Positions 1 through 7,570 of a stretch of DNA of 64,000 bases are shown here, piece after piece. The notes beneath the pieces were generated by a model, which worked only from the letters and a program-made list of their open reading frames with translations, did not search any database and was not told where the DNA came from. This DNA is from UBA4744 sp963717135 (lineage in GTDB: Bacteria; Actinomycetota; Acidimicrobiia; Spongiisociales; UBA4744). A program made the translations under genes and the position numbers. Position 1 is the first letter of the stretch. The number at the start of each line of letters is the position of its first letter. The stretch is taken from positions 620,001 to 684,000 of the forward strand of contig CAVQVN010000009.1 in the NCBI GenBank assembly GCA_963717135.1, written 5' to 3'.

Positions 1-838
1 GGTGGATCTCCGCAGCAAGTAGGCGCCCCGCCAGATCGCGCAAGTACAGATCGGAGAAGACCGGATCGGACGGACCCCACAGCAGCAACGCCGGCACTTG
101 GGCAAGGTCTGCCAGACCCCCGGCTACTTCGTCCAGGGCGCGACGGCTTGGATGATCGCCGCTGAGCGGAATGTCCTCGACAAAAGCCCCGATGCCGGTT
201 CTGCGATCGGCAGTTAGGTACGGAGCCTGGTAGGCCTCCCGAATCGGCCGGGCGAGCCGGGGCCGGGCCAGGGCAACCGCACCGCGGATGAAGGCCGGCG
301 TGGCAACGCACGCTCTCTCGAGTACGCCACCGGTCTTCACCATCCTTATCAAGTGGGGTGGCGGCGAGCCGGCAGGTTGGTGAACCGCCGTATTCATCAA
401 CACGATTCCCGCCACCTGACTGCGATGACGCTCGGCCCAGCCGAGCGAAATCGGACCGCCCCAGTCGTGGGCAACCGTCACCACCGGTCCGGTCAGGTCG
501 AGCGCCTCGGTCAGAGCCCCCAGATCCTCGATGCGTTGTTCCAATCGACGAACGGTCCCGGTACGTTCCGAATATCCCATGTCGAGCTGGTCCATCGCCA
601 CCACTCTTATGGTTGGCGGGGCCTGGGCGAACAGGCCGCGCCAGAGATATGACCAGGTGGGATTGCCGTGGACACAGAGCAGGGTGAGGATTGGATCGAC
701 TGCCTGGTTGTCGAGAACGTGCCAGGTTCGATCCGTCCCGTCCACGCCCGGGGTCGTTATCAAACGCGACCATTGCGGGTCAAGGCCGGGGAGCCCCTCT
801 GGGGGCCGGCCGGCCGGGGCAGTCGTATCGGAGTTCAC
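1..838 (-). CDS. oleB: OleB-type alpha/beta hydrolase (beta-lactone decarboxylase), 3' end outside window
   Basis: I translated this stretch by hand; 279 codons are visible and the frame is open to the window edge. It starts with GTG in a GTGA overlap with the oleA stop. The protein looks like a haloalkane-dehalogenase-fold hydrolase: an oxyanion-hole HGNP motif followed by TWSYLW (about residues 57-66), a MDQLDMGYSER stretch (82-92), and the nucleophile elbow AHDWGG with Asp at about 125. A WGPSDPVF stretch near the edge fits the acid region. OleB removes CO2 from the beta-lactone made by OleC, giving a cis-olefin. Adjacency to oleA makes this assignment much likelier than a dehalogenase. 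In many actinobacteria OleB is fused to OleC; whether that is so here lies beyond the edge. Confidence 0.8.
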   Translation of the reverse strand, partial: MNSDTTAPAGRPPEGLPGLDPQWSRLITTPGVDGTDRTWHVLDNQAVDPILTLLCVHGNPTWSYLWRGLFAQAPPTIRVVAMDQLDMGYSERTGTVRRLEQRIEDLGALTEALDLTGPVVTVAHDWGGPISLGWAERHRSQVAGIVLMNTAVHQPAGSPPPHLIRMVKTGGVLERACVATPAFIRGAVALARPRLARPIREAYQAPYLTADRRTGIGAFVEDIPLSGDHPSRRALDEVAGGLADLAQVPALLLWGPSDPVFSDLYLRDLAGRLLAAEIH

Positions 839-1854
839 CAGATCAGTTCGATCCCCATGGCGTTGATGCCGGATCCGATTCCCAGCAGCAGCACCCTGTC
901 TCCGGATTGGAGGGAGTCGGACTCGCGGGACAACGTGATGGGTATCGAGGCCGGGCCGACATTGCCGAGCACGGGAAACGTCAGTGGGACCTTGGCCAGG
1001 TCGATTCCCAGACGCTCGCACAGAAGAGTGGTGTGGACCTGTGAGATCTGGTGGAGGATGTAGCGATCGATCTCCAGCCAACCCAGCTCTTCAGCATCGC
1101 CCCAGCCCAGCTTGGAGACCTGCAATCCGGCGTCCAGGAGAGCTTTGGTGTCCGTGCGCATCTGGTCGAGGCTCCCGACGCACAGGTTGTGATAGCTGGT
1201 ATCGGCCCGAGCCACCCCGCCCACAATCTGGTGGCTCCCGGGATTGTCGGAATGTCGACCCACCACCGCCGCCGCACCGCCAGATCCCAGTGTGAGCGAT
1301 GCAAACTCGGCAAACAGGTCTTCCATGGTCGCGTCGGGGCCGGAGAGCCGCGCCAGAGTCGTTTCCTGGAGCTGGCGACTCCCCTCGCCGTCGACGATCA
1401 GCGCGTAATTGATCTGGCCGCTATCGATCATGTTGCCTGCCACCTGCAGCGCATTGATGAAACCGAGGCAGGCATTGGAGAGATCAAAGTTGAGACACCA
1501 GCTGGGGAGGTCCAGGGCATCGTGGACCGTGACTGCAGATGATGGTTCCAACCGATCGCGGCAAACCGAAGTGTCTATCAACAAGCCGATTTGATCGACC
1601 CGCACCCCGCTGGCTTCGATCGCTTTCAACCCGGCCGCCGCAGCCGCATCGGTATAACGGTATCCCTCCGGCCACCAGCGTCGCTCTTTGATTCCGGCCA
1701 GGCTTTCCAGCAGTCCCGCCTGAGCTCCCACCCGCTCGTAGGTTTCGGTCAGCATCTCGTCGAATTGAGCCGAGGTGACCACCTCAGGTGCGTCGACATG
1801 GGCAATAGAAACAAGAGCGGTGTCGGTCAATCTGAAGGAGGCGTTGCCGGACAT
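835..1854 (-). CDS. oleA: OleA, thiolase-fold head-to-head acyl-CoA condensing enzyme
   Basis: This 339-residue thiolase-superfamily protein resembles FabH but matches the OleA pattern. The early HVDAP stretch is at 19-23. Cys129 (NACLGF) is the nucleophile, and Glu103 in the RDRLEPS stretch corresponds to the OleA catalytic Glu. Later come the IHQxS His (around 270) and GNVGPAS Asn (around 300), and it ends with LLGIGSG followed by ELIW. OleA joins two fatty acyl-CoAs to a beta-keto acid, the first step to long-chain olefins or ketones. I chose the ATG at 1854; a TTG one codon upstream is also possible. The overlap with oleB indicates co-translation. A generic pipeline would call it 3-oxoacyl-ACP synthase III. 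Confidence 0.85.
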   Translation of the reverse strand: MSGNASFRLTDTALVSIAHVDAPEVVTSAQFDEMLTETYERVGAQAGLLESLAGIKERRWWPEGYRYTDAAAAAGLKAIEASGVRVDQIGLLIDTSVCRDRLEPSSAVTVHDALDLPSWCLNFDLSNACLGFINALQVAGNMIDSGQINYALIVDGEGSRQLQETTLARLSGPDATMEDLFAEFASLTLGSGGAAAVVGRHSDNPGSHQIVGGVARADTSYHNLCVGSLDQMRTDTKALLDAGLQVSKLGWGDAEELGWLEIDRYILHQISQVHTTLLCERLGIDLAKVPLTFPVLGNVGPASIPITLSRESDSLQSGDRVLLLGIGSGINAMGIELIW

Positions 1855-2057
1855 CAAAGGGTCTTTCTAAAAGGATTCGAACGATTCTCGCACGATGTGG
1901 GTCTATTTGGGCGAATCGGGCCGGTCCGGCACCGCCAGATCACCAGATGGTTTGGGATCGTTGAACAGATCGGGGGCAGATGAACAGGGGGATGCTCAGC
2001 TTCCTCGAGACGCACCGGCGAGCCCGCGTGCGCGGCTGTTGGGCAACGGGCGATTAC

Positions 2058-2072
2058 CTCCGCACAGCGGAG
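2058..2072 (-). terminator. Possible terminator hairpin after tRNA-Glu(CTC)
   Basis: A 6-bp perfect stem CTCCGC/GCGGAG with a 3-nt loop lies 9 nt beyond the tRNA 3' end in the tRNA's direction. There is no U-run after it, so it may be a processing or pausing structure instead. Confidence 0.3.
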
Positions 2073-2081
2073 ACCATGTTG

Positions 2082-2157
2082 TGGTAGCCCCGACCAGATT
2101 CGAACTGGCGTTACCGGCTTGAGAGGCCGGCGTCCTAGGCCTCTAGACGACGGGGCC
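2082..2157 (-). tRNA. tRNA-Glu, anticodon CTC
   Basis: The reverse strand folds as a 76-nt tRNA with encoded CCA. The acceptor is GGCCCCG paired to CGGGGCT (first pair G-U), the anticodon stem CCGGC/GCCGG encloses loop CTCTCAA (anticodon CTC), and the T-loop is TTCGAAT. It decodes GAG. It lies 21 nt after tRNA-Gln in the same direction and is probably co-transcribed with it. Confidence 0.95.
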
Positions 2158-2178
2158 GCGACGGCATGAGCCGCCCGG

Positions 2179-2250
2179 CTCGGGGGGAAGGACTCGAACC
2201 CTCAATAACAGGGCCAGAACCTGTCGTGTTGCCGTTTACACCACCCCCGA
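2179..2250 (-). tRNA. tRNA-Gln, anticodon CTG
   Basis: A 72-nt reverse-strand fold with acceptor TCGGGGG/CCCCCGA, discriminator G, anticodon loop TTCTGGC (anticodon CTG) and T-arm GGTTCGAGTCC. The CCA end is not encoded, because the bases after the discriminator read CCG. It decodes CAG. Since gatCAB and gltX are in the same window, this tRNA is probably charged with Glu first and then amidated. Confidence 0.92.
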
Positions 2251-2262
2251 AGGAGCCATTAC

Positions 2263-2278
2263 GGTACCGAAGGGTACC
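2263..2278 (-). terminator. Hairpin between permease genes and tRNA-Gln
   Basis: GGTACC-GAAG-GGTACC forms a 6-bp stem with a 4-nt loop just downstream of the permease operon and just upstream of the tRNA-Gln 5' end. No T-run follows. It could end the operon or mark the tRNA leader. Confidence 0.25.
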
Positions 2279-2306
2279 TACCTACGCAAACCACTCCAGG
2301 CGAGTT

Positions 2307-3257
2307 TCATATTCGACGGATCGCCTTGAAACGAGGGTCGGCGACCTCCCGCAATCCCACCGAAACCAGGTAGAACGCGGCGGCAAACAGAGAGAGCGCC
2401 ACGGCCGGCACGATTAGAGCGTTCCACGGAACCTGCGAGCCGAAGTTGGCTCCAAAGGTGATCCCGTAGTAAACCATCGTTCCCCAGTTGACGAGAGACC
2501 TGGTCTGGCCCAGGAATGCCGCAAAGCCGTCTGCGACCACCGCTCCGACCACGGCCAGCATCATGTACAAGGCCGCCAGCGGGAACAGATGCGGCAACAA
2601 GTGGCGGAAGATGATGTGCCGGCCCCGTCCCCCGGCCACCCGGGTGGCGTCGACGAACGGCTGCGCCATCACTTTGAGTGCCTGGCTCCTCAGGACGATC
2701 GCACCTGCGCCCAATCCGGTGATGATGCCGTAGATGAATCCGAACTTGACCGGACCCAGATCGATGAGGTTTCCGGTACCCAGAATCAACAGGAAGATGG
2801 GGGCAGGCAGTAACAGAAAGGCATCAGAGATGTGGGAAAGGCTGAAATCGACCCATCCCCGGTAGTACCCGCCGATCGCGCCGACGATCATCGCCACGCC
2901 TGCCGTAGTCAGTGCGGCGGTCATCGCCAACAGCCACGTCGACGAGCTGGAAGCCAGCAACATCGAGAGCACATCGCGCCCCAGGTTGTCGGTGCCGAGC
3001 AGATGGGTTGGGGAGGGGCCGACGGGGTGTATGACCTTGGGATCGAATCCGGTAAGCGGGTCGTAGACGCCGGCCGACCAGAAGTACTTCATGAGGATCG
3101 GGTGGCTGATGGCCATGAGGCCGAACAGAACGATGAGGGCGACACCGATGACGGCCAGCCGATTGTGAGAGAACTCTCGCCAGAAGATTCGCGAGCCGCG
3201 GGCGATCGCTCGAAGACGAAGCCGCACTCTTCCCACTCGAACGGTTCTGTGCGTCAT
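2307..3257 (-). CDS. ABC transporter permease, DppC/OppC type
   Basis: A 316-residue membrane protein of the binding-protein-dependent permease family. It has an N-terminal helix (about 33-52), a periplasmic loop with the family stretch LLGTDNLGRDVLS, then five or so further helices. The ATPase-docking EAA-like loop (VDATRVAGGRG) is in the second half. It is the second gene of a permease pair and overlaps its partner by ATGA. No solute-binding protein or ATPase gene is next to it, so substrate and partners are unknown; peptide, nickel and other solutes are handled by this family. Confidence 0.85.
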   Translation of the reverse strand: MTHRTVRVGRVRLRLRAIARGSRIFWREFSHNRLAVIGVALIVLFGLMAISHPILMKYFWSAGVYDPLTGFDPKVIHPVGPSPTHLLGTDNLGRDVLSMLLASSSSTWLLAMTAALTTAGVAMIVGAIGGYYRGWVDFSLSHISDAFLLLPAPIFLLILGTGNLIDLGPVKFGFIYGIITGLGAGAIVLRSQALKVMAQPFVDATRVAGGRGRHIIFRHLLPHLFPLAALYMMLAVVGAVVADGFAAFLGQTRSLVNWGTMVYYGITFGANFGSQVPWNALIVPAVALSLFAAAFYLVSVGLREVADPRFKAIRRI

Positions 3258-4411
3258 CCGGCCTCGCCCTCGAGTTGGACCCGGATCCGAGGATCCAGAA
3301 CGGCGGTCAGAACCTCCATGACCAACCGCACCACCAGAGTGATAACGCCGATGACCACCAAGGCATCCATGACCACCGGCATGTCCTGGGCATCGACCGC
3401 CTGGAACAAGAAGGAACCCACACCCGGCCAGCCCACAGCTCTTTCGATGATCACCAGTCCGGTCAATAGGTAGGGCAAGCTCACGGCAAATCGGCTGAGC
3501 AGCGGCATTAGCGCGTTACGGGCGGCATGCCGGTCACGGATATTGCGCTCGGGAATGCCCTTCGCCCGAGCTACCAGGATGTAGTCATCGTGGATCACCG
3601 AAGACATCGAGGTCTGCATCACCAGCATGAATTCTCCATACGAGAGCAACAGGAATGCGATGATGGCCAGGGCGGCGTCGAAGAGGATGTCGAGGGCGAA
3701 CGCGTCGATAGAGCGATAGACCCACCACCCGTAGGACACCGCGGCGATGATGACGAAGGCGGGAAGGCTCAACATCCTCAGATTCTTCCGGCGCGCCACA
3801 AACGACCCGATCACCACATACAGGGCAGCCACAACGATCAAGGTGGCGGCCATGGTCCACATGACATCCTGCTCTGTGACCGGGGCCTGTCTCCATAGGG
3901 TCCCGCGTGGGTCCTCGATCAATCGGTTGCGAAGGTCGAACATCGGGTTCCCCAGATACCTGACTATCAGGAAACCAAGAAACGGTGGAAACAGGGTGTA
4001 GGTGGCAATACCGGCCAAGGTGATCCCGTCCGATCTCCAACCGGGCCTCCAACCCGTCACCCGACCCAACCAACTCCCCAGCAGATACGCCGCGCCGAGG
4101 CCGACGACGAAGACGAGAATGGTGGGCGGAATCACGCTCTTCAGCTGGAGGCCGCCTCCTATCCGATACGTTTCCTGACCGAGGCCGCCCGTGATCAAGT
4201 TCCGCAACCAGATCCAGTAACGAACGGGAATCGGGCGATCCAGACCCAATGACTCTCGGAACGCGGCTATCTCGTCGCCAGTCATCCCGAGACGAAACGG
4301 GGTCGCGTAGTCCCCGGGAAGCGCCACTTCGATGAGCACGAACATGAAAAACGTGAAGAGCAGCAGCGCTACGACACCCGAAACCGCCCTCTTGAGGATG
4401 AACTTCAGCAT
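3254..4411 (-). CDS. ABC transporter permease, DppB/OppB type, with large insertion
   Basis: This 385-residue permease is longer than the usual 310-340 of DppB proteins. The extra length comes from additional hydrophobic segments in the middle (about 125-230), which contain a loop with NRLIEDPRGTLWRQAP. The N-terminus (FILKRAVSGVVALLLFTFF) and the C-terminal docking loop (ARAKGIPERNIRDRHAARNALMP split across 280-305) are typical. It is translated just before the DppC-type partner with a 4-nt overlap. The pair begins 86 nt after ppk2 in the same direction and could be transcribed with it. Import of an oligopeptide-like solute is only a family-level inference. Confidence 0.82.
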   Translation of the reverse strand: MLKFILKRAVSGVVALLLFTFFMFVLIEVALPGDYATPFRLGMTGDEIAAFRESLGLDRPIPVRYWIWLRNLITGGLGQETYRIGGGLQLKSVIPPTILVFVVGLGAAYLLGSWLGRVTGWRPGWRSDGITLAGIATYTLFPPFLGFLIVRYLGNPMFDLRNRLIEDPRGTLWRQAPVTEQDVMWTMAATLIVVAALYVVIGSFVARRKNLRMLSLPAFVIIAAVSYGWWVYRSIDAFALDILFDAALAIIAFLLLSYGEFMLVMQTSMSSVIHDDYILVARAKGIPERNIRDRHAARNALMPLLSRFAVSLPYLLTGLVIIERAVGWPGVGSFLFQAVDAQDMPVVMDALVVIGVITLVVRLVMEVLTAVLDPRIRVQLEGEAG

Positions 4412-4497
4412 TCAATCACCCGGCGACGCGTCGCCGACACGGCAGGCAGAGGCTAGTGGACAACTCGACCCGCTCATCCGGAACGAGAGACCAACCG

Positions 4498-5397
4498 CTA
4501 ATACTTCTCCGGCACGAACGTCTGCTCACCCATCGGTGGGCGAACGTAACCGATGTCGGTCTGGCGGGTCGGCAACTCGATGGGCGGCGGAGTGCGGTCC
4601 TCGTAAGGAATCATGCTCAGCAGGTGGCTGATGCAGTTCAACCGCGCCCGTTTCTTGTTGTCGGCGTCAACCACATACCAGGGGGCTTGCTTGATATCGG
4701 TGTGATTGAACATCACATCCTTGGCGATCGAGTACTCGATCCACCGCGAACGAGACTCCAGATCCATCGGGCTCAACTTCCAGCGCTTGGTTGGTGTCGA
4801 GATCCGCGACTGGAATCGACGTTCCTGTTCCTCGTCGCTCACCGAGAACCAGTACTTGATGAGGATTATGCCGCTCCGGACCAGCATTCGCTCGAAGTCG
4901 GGACACGAACGGAGGAACTCCTGATACTCGGCTTCCGTGCAGAAACCCATGACCCGTTCAACCAGGGCCCGGTTGTACCAGCTACGGTCAAAGAGCACCA
5001 TCTCACCGGCGGCCGGAAGGTAGGGCACATACCGCTGGAAATACCACTGAGTCTTTTCGCGTTCCGTAGGAACTCCCAACGCTTCGACCCGACAGATACG
5101 GGGATTGAGACTCTCCGAGATTCGCTTGATGACTCCACCCTTGCCGGCCGCATCTCGTCCTTCGAAGAGCACGACCACCTTGAGACCCTGCGACTTCACC
5201 CATTCCTGGAGCTTGACGAGTTCGATCTGGAGCCGGGCCAGCTCCCTCTCGTATTGCTTCCGGGGGAGCTTGATGCTCACCCGCTTCTCGGTCTCCTCTT
5301 CGGCGTTGTACCGATCGAGAATCGGATGTTGTTCATGGTCCTCGACTTCAGATTCGGTGTTTTGCGCTTCCTGGTCGTCCGCCATGTGATCTCCCAC
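4498..5397 (-). CDS. ppk2: Polyphosphate kinase 2 (PPK2)
   Basis: A 299-residue cytosolic kinase of the PPK2 family, which moves phosphate between polyphosphate and nucleotides. The Walker A loop GRDAAGKGG is at 80-88, and the lid/Walker B region has FDRSWYNRALVERVMGF. An acidic N-terminal tail of about 40 residues precedes the fold. Single-domain length and motifs suggest a class I or III enzyme; which nucleoside phosphate it prefers cannot be read. The GTG at 5397 has AGGGAG upstream; the ATG four codons later has GGGAG and is nearly as good. It is divergent from the maleylpyruvate-isomerase-family gene. Confidence 0.93.
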   Translation of the reverse strand: MGDHMADDQEAQNTESEVEDHEQHPILDRYNAEEETEKRVSIKLPRKQYERELARLQIELVKLQEWVKSQGLKVVVLFEGRDAAGKGGVIKRISESLNPRICRVEALGVPTEREKTQWYFQRYVPYLPAAGEMVLFDRSWYNRALVERVMGFCTEAEYQEFLRSCPDFERMLVRSGIILIKYWFSVSDEEQERRFQSRISTPTKRWKLSPMDLESRSRWIEYSIAKDVMFNHTDIKQAPWYVVDADNKKRARLNCISHLLSMIPYEDRTPPPIELPTRQTDIGYVRPPMGEQTFVPEKY

Positions 5398-5494
5398 GAT
5401 CGCTCCCTTCCAAGTCTGCCACCAAGCTATCCAGATCGCAGCACCGATACTATGCGTTCGGTTGTGGGGGTGGCCCTCCGGCTAAGGTGCGCCG

Positions 5495-6268
5495 ATGAGA
5501 TTCCCCGAATACCTGACCGCCATAGGACGGGAAAGCGCGGCTCTTGCCGCGGCGGCCGAGCGGGGTCTGGATGCAGATGTGCCGAGCTGCCCCGGTTGGA
5601 AAGTGCGCGACGTCGTCCGGCATACCGGCGTCGTACAGCGTCAGAAGGAACAGCTGGTCCGCGAACGATGGATCGACGCCGGACCGGATCTGATCGATCC
5701 GCCATCCTCGGGCCTGATTGAGTGGTTCCGGGAAGGCTCTGAGTCTTTGGTGGCCACTCTGACCGGCACCGACCCGTCAATCCAGGTCTTCAGCTGGTAC
5801 CCACCCGATCAGAGCGTCGGTTTCTGGTACCGCCGTATGGCCCACGAGACGGCGATCCATCGGGTCGACGCCGAACTCGGCCACGGCATCATCAACCCAA
5901 TTGAACCGGGGTTGGCTGCTGATGGGATCGATGAGATCCTCACCGTGATGATGGAAGGCTGCCCCGACTGGGCAACGTACACCACTACCGACCGGACCCT
6001 GAGAATCGAGTGCCAGGACCGGCCGGGTTCCTGGTCGTTGCGATTCATCACCTGGAGCGGCACCGGCCCCGAGTCGGGAATCGACTACCGCGACGAACCC
6101 GGCGTTCTGTTTGAAATTGTGGACCGACCGACGACGGTTGTCCGTGGTCCGGCCGGCGATCTCGATCTGTATGTATGGGGCCGGGGGCCAAAAGAAGCCC
6201 TGACCATCACCGGCGACGGCTCGTTGGTCGACACGCTCCGAGCCATTGCGGCCGCGTCGACCGGCTAG
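5495..6268 (+). CDS. Maleylpyruvate isomerase-family (mycothiol-type, DinB-like) protein
   Basis: A 257-residue protein with the N-terminal MDMPI/DinB-like helical bundle. The visible metal-ligand pattern is a His in DVVRHTG (about 46) plus Glu and His in AHETAIHRVDAE (about 115-126). A smaller C-terminal domain follows. Members use mycothiol as thiol cofactor or have unknown roles; the true substrate is not shown by context. Mycothiol-type enzymes are a hallmark of Actinomycetota. It stands alone and is divergent from ppk2. Confidence 0.8.
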   Translation: MRFPEYLTAIGRESAALAAAAERGLDADVPSCPGWKVRDVVRHTGVVQRQKEQLVRERWIDAGPDLIDPPSSGLIEWFREGSESLVATLTGTDPSIQVFSWYPPDQSVGFWYRRMAHETAIHRVDAELGHGIINPIEPGLAADGIDEILTVMMEGCPDWATYTTTDRTLRIECQDRPGSWSLRFITWSGTGPESGIDYRDEPGVLFEIVDRPTTVVRGPAGDLDLYVWGRGPKEALTITGDGSLVDTLRAIAAASTG

Positions 6269-6308
6269 CGATCTGCCTTGATTGGGTAGCCGTAACAGGT
6301 GAGAGCTT

Positions 6309-6563
6309 TCAGCTCCCCGGATGGTTCTCGAGGGCCGGCCGCAACGTCCGCATCAACACCTACATCCCATGGTGCAAGGCAATCATGCCTCCCAACTCCA
6401 TTATTTGGGCTTCGGTGAAATGCTGCTTCCCCTCTTCGTGGAGTCGCGGTCCGGTATGGCCGGTTGGCGAGGCGCGAGACCCGGGCAATCTGGTCGCGGA
6501 CTGCTCGAGGACCAACTCGCTGATGGCGAGGAAGTCGGCGAGGTCGGGGTGGGCGACTTTCAC
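6309..6563 (-). pseudogene. Degraded carboxymuconolactone-decarboxylase-like fragment
   Basis: A short frame starts in ATGA overlap with the RHH gene and runs 67 codons. Its second half (FTEAQIMELGGMIALHHGM) resembles the family's conserved helix. A TAG at 6360-6362 interrupts it where the family continues with an N-R-x-M-R-T-L-like segment. Sixteen codons after the stop, including LMRTLRPALE, remain readable to the TGA at 6309. The length is well below the usual 120-180 residues, so I call it a remnant. Alternatively it is a short novel partner of the RHH protein. Confidence 0.4.
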
Positions 6564-6772
6564 TCAGCAAGTCGCTCGAGTACCCGCTGATTCTGCTCGA
6601 TGATGGACCGGATCCGTTCCTGGAAAGCGGGGTCTCGACGGCGAGCCTCAATACGATCGGCCACCGCTTGGCGGATTTCCTCCGCCACCGAGATACCGTC
6701 GGCGGCGGCTACGGCCTCTAGGTCGGTGGCCTGATCGGTGTCGAGTCGGACTGTGAATGCCTTGTGTTCCAT
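6560..6772 (-). CDS. Ribbon-helix-helix repressor (antitoxin-like)
   Basis: A 70-residue protein. Residues 1-45 fit an RHH fold: a beta strand (AFTVRLD), then helix A with EAVAAADGISVAEEIRQAVADRI. A charged helical tail follows that could bind a partner. RHH proteins of this size are usually autoregulating antitoxins. The gene lies directly beside a perfect 12-bp-arm palindrome (6788-6816). The frame that overlaps its stop is a broken enzyme-like fragment, not a recognisable toxin, so this may be an orphan antitoxin or simple repressor. Confidence 0.65.
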   Translation of the reverse strand: MEHKAFTVRLDTDQATDLEAVAAADGISVAEEIRQAVADRIEARRRDPAFQERIRSIIEQNQRVLERLAE

Positions 6773-6787
6773 ACATGCATGCTACCA

Positions 6788-6816
6788 AACATCATGGTGG
6801 ATATCACCATGATGTT
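6788..6816. promoter_or_regulatory. Palindromic operator upstream of the RHH gene
   Basis: Two perfect 12-bp arms, AACATCATGGTG and CACCATGATGTT, flank GATAT. The site is 16-44 bp upstream of the RHH start, where an autorepressor would bind. The right arm recurs at 7448-7459 as part of a longer direct repeat. Confidence 0.6.
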
Positions 6817-6844
6817 TGTTCGACTGACCGTCTCAACCGAGCGC
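6801..6844 (+). repeat. 44-bp direct repeat, copy A
   Basis: The 44 bases match 7444-7487 at 41 positions. The two copies bracket the deazaflavin nitroreductase gene in the same orientation. This copy includes the right arm of the RHH palindrome. Confidence 0.85.
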
Positions 6845-6939
6845 ATTCGTGCCGTTCGGCTCGGTTGGGACCTTGTCCTCTTCCGCGATGTGTGTTCGGT
6901 TGTGGAGACTAGGGGTTGGTAGCGAACGGGAGGCCGAGT

Positions 6940-7455
6940 ATGCGCAGACTCGTCAAAGTGCTGGCAGGAATCGTCGGCATCGTCGTCATCGAGCAGATCT
7001 TCGAGACGGTGCTGACGATGTGGGCGTTCAAGAGCCGCAACCCACGCGTGCTCAGATGGCTCATCTGGTACCACAAACACGTGGAGAATCCGGTGATGGT
7101 CCGCTTCTTCTCCGGACGGTCATCGCGCGACGCGTTGCTCCACCATGTCGGCAGACGGTCGGGCAAGACCTACGCAACGCCACTGACGGCCCACAGGTCG
7201 GAGGACACCATCATCATCCCACTGCCCTATGGCACAGAGACCGACTGGTTGCGCAACCTGCAGGCCGCAGGGCAGGGTGTTGTCGAACTGGAGGACCGCA
7301 GCTTCACCGTGAACGAGCCGGAGGTTGTTCCGATCGACCAGGTCATGCCGTTGCTTCCTCCGTTTGTGGCTCGGATCGTGAAACTGCACGAAACAGAGCA
7401 TGCTGTCAGGCTGCACGTCGCCGAATCCACCGAGCGACGGTGCATATCACCATGA
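6940..7455 (+). CDS. Deazaflavin (F420)-dependent nitroreductase-family protein
   Basis: A 171-residue DDN-family split-barrel flavin-type protein. An N-terminal hydrophobic or amphipathic helix (VLAGIVGIVVIEQIF) is followed by the conserved HHVGRRSGKTYATPL stretch, then IPLPYGTETDWLRNL and a VELEDRSF region. Such enzymes use reduced F420 to reduce quinones, nitro compounds or other hydrophobic substrates, often at the membrane. The ATG at 6940 has GGGAGG 6 nt upstream. The stop codon lies inside the second copy of the 44-bp repeat, so the last few residues are repeat-derived. The physiological substrate is unknown. Confidence 0.82.
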   Translation: MRRLVKVLAGIVGIVVIEQIFETVLTMWAFKSRNPRVLRWLIWYHKHVENPVMVRFFSGRSSRDALLHHVGRRSGKTYATPLTAHRSEDTIIIPLPYGTETDWLRNLQAAGQGVVELEDRSFTVNEPEVVPIDQVMPLLPPFVARIVKLHETEHAVRLHVAESTERRCISP

Positions 7456-7487
7456 TGTTTGTTCGGCTGCCTGTCTCAACCGAGCGC
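7444..7487 (+). repeat. 44-bp direct repeat, copy B
   Basis: The second copy of the repeat at 6801, with three mismatches. It overlaps the 3' end of the nitroreductase gene and carries only one arm of the palindrome. Confidence 0.85.
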
Positions 7488-7570
7488 CGACGTGAGGATA
7501 TGGGCGGGTGGTGAGGGCTGCGTTCACGAGCGGATGGAGAGCCGACCGTGGGATCGCCCAGTCACAGAAC

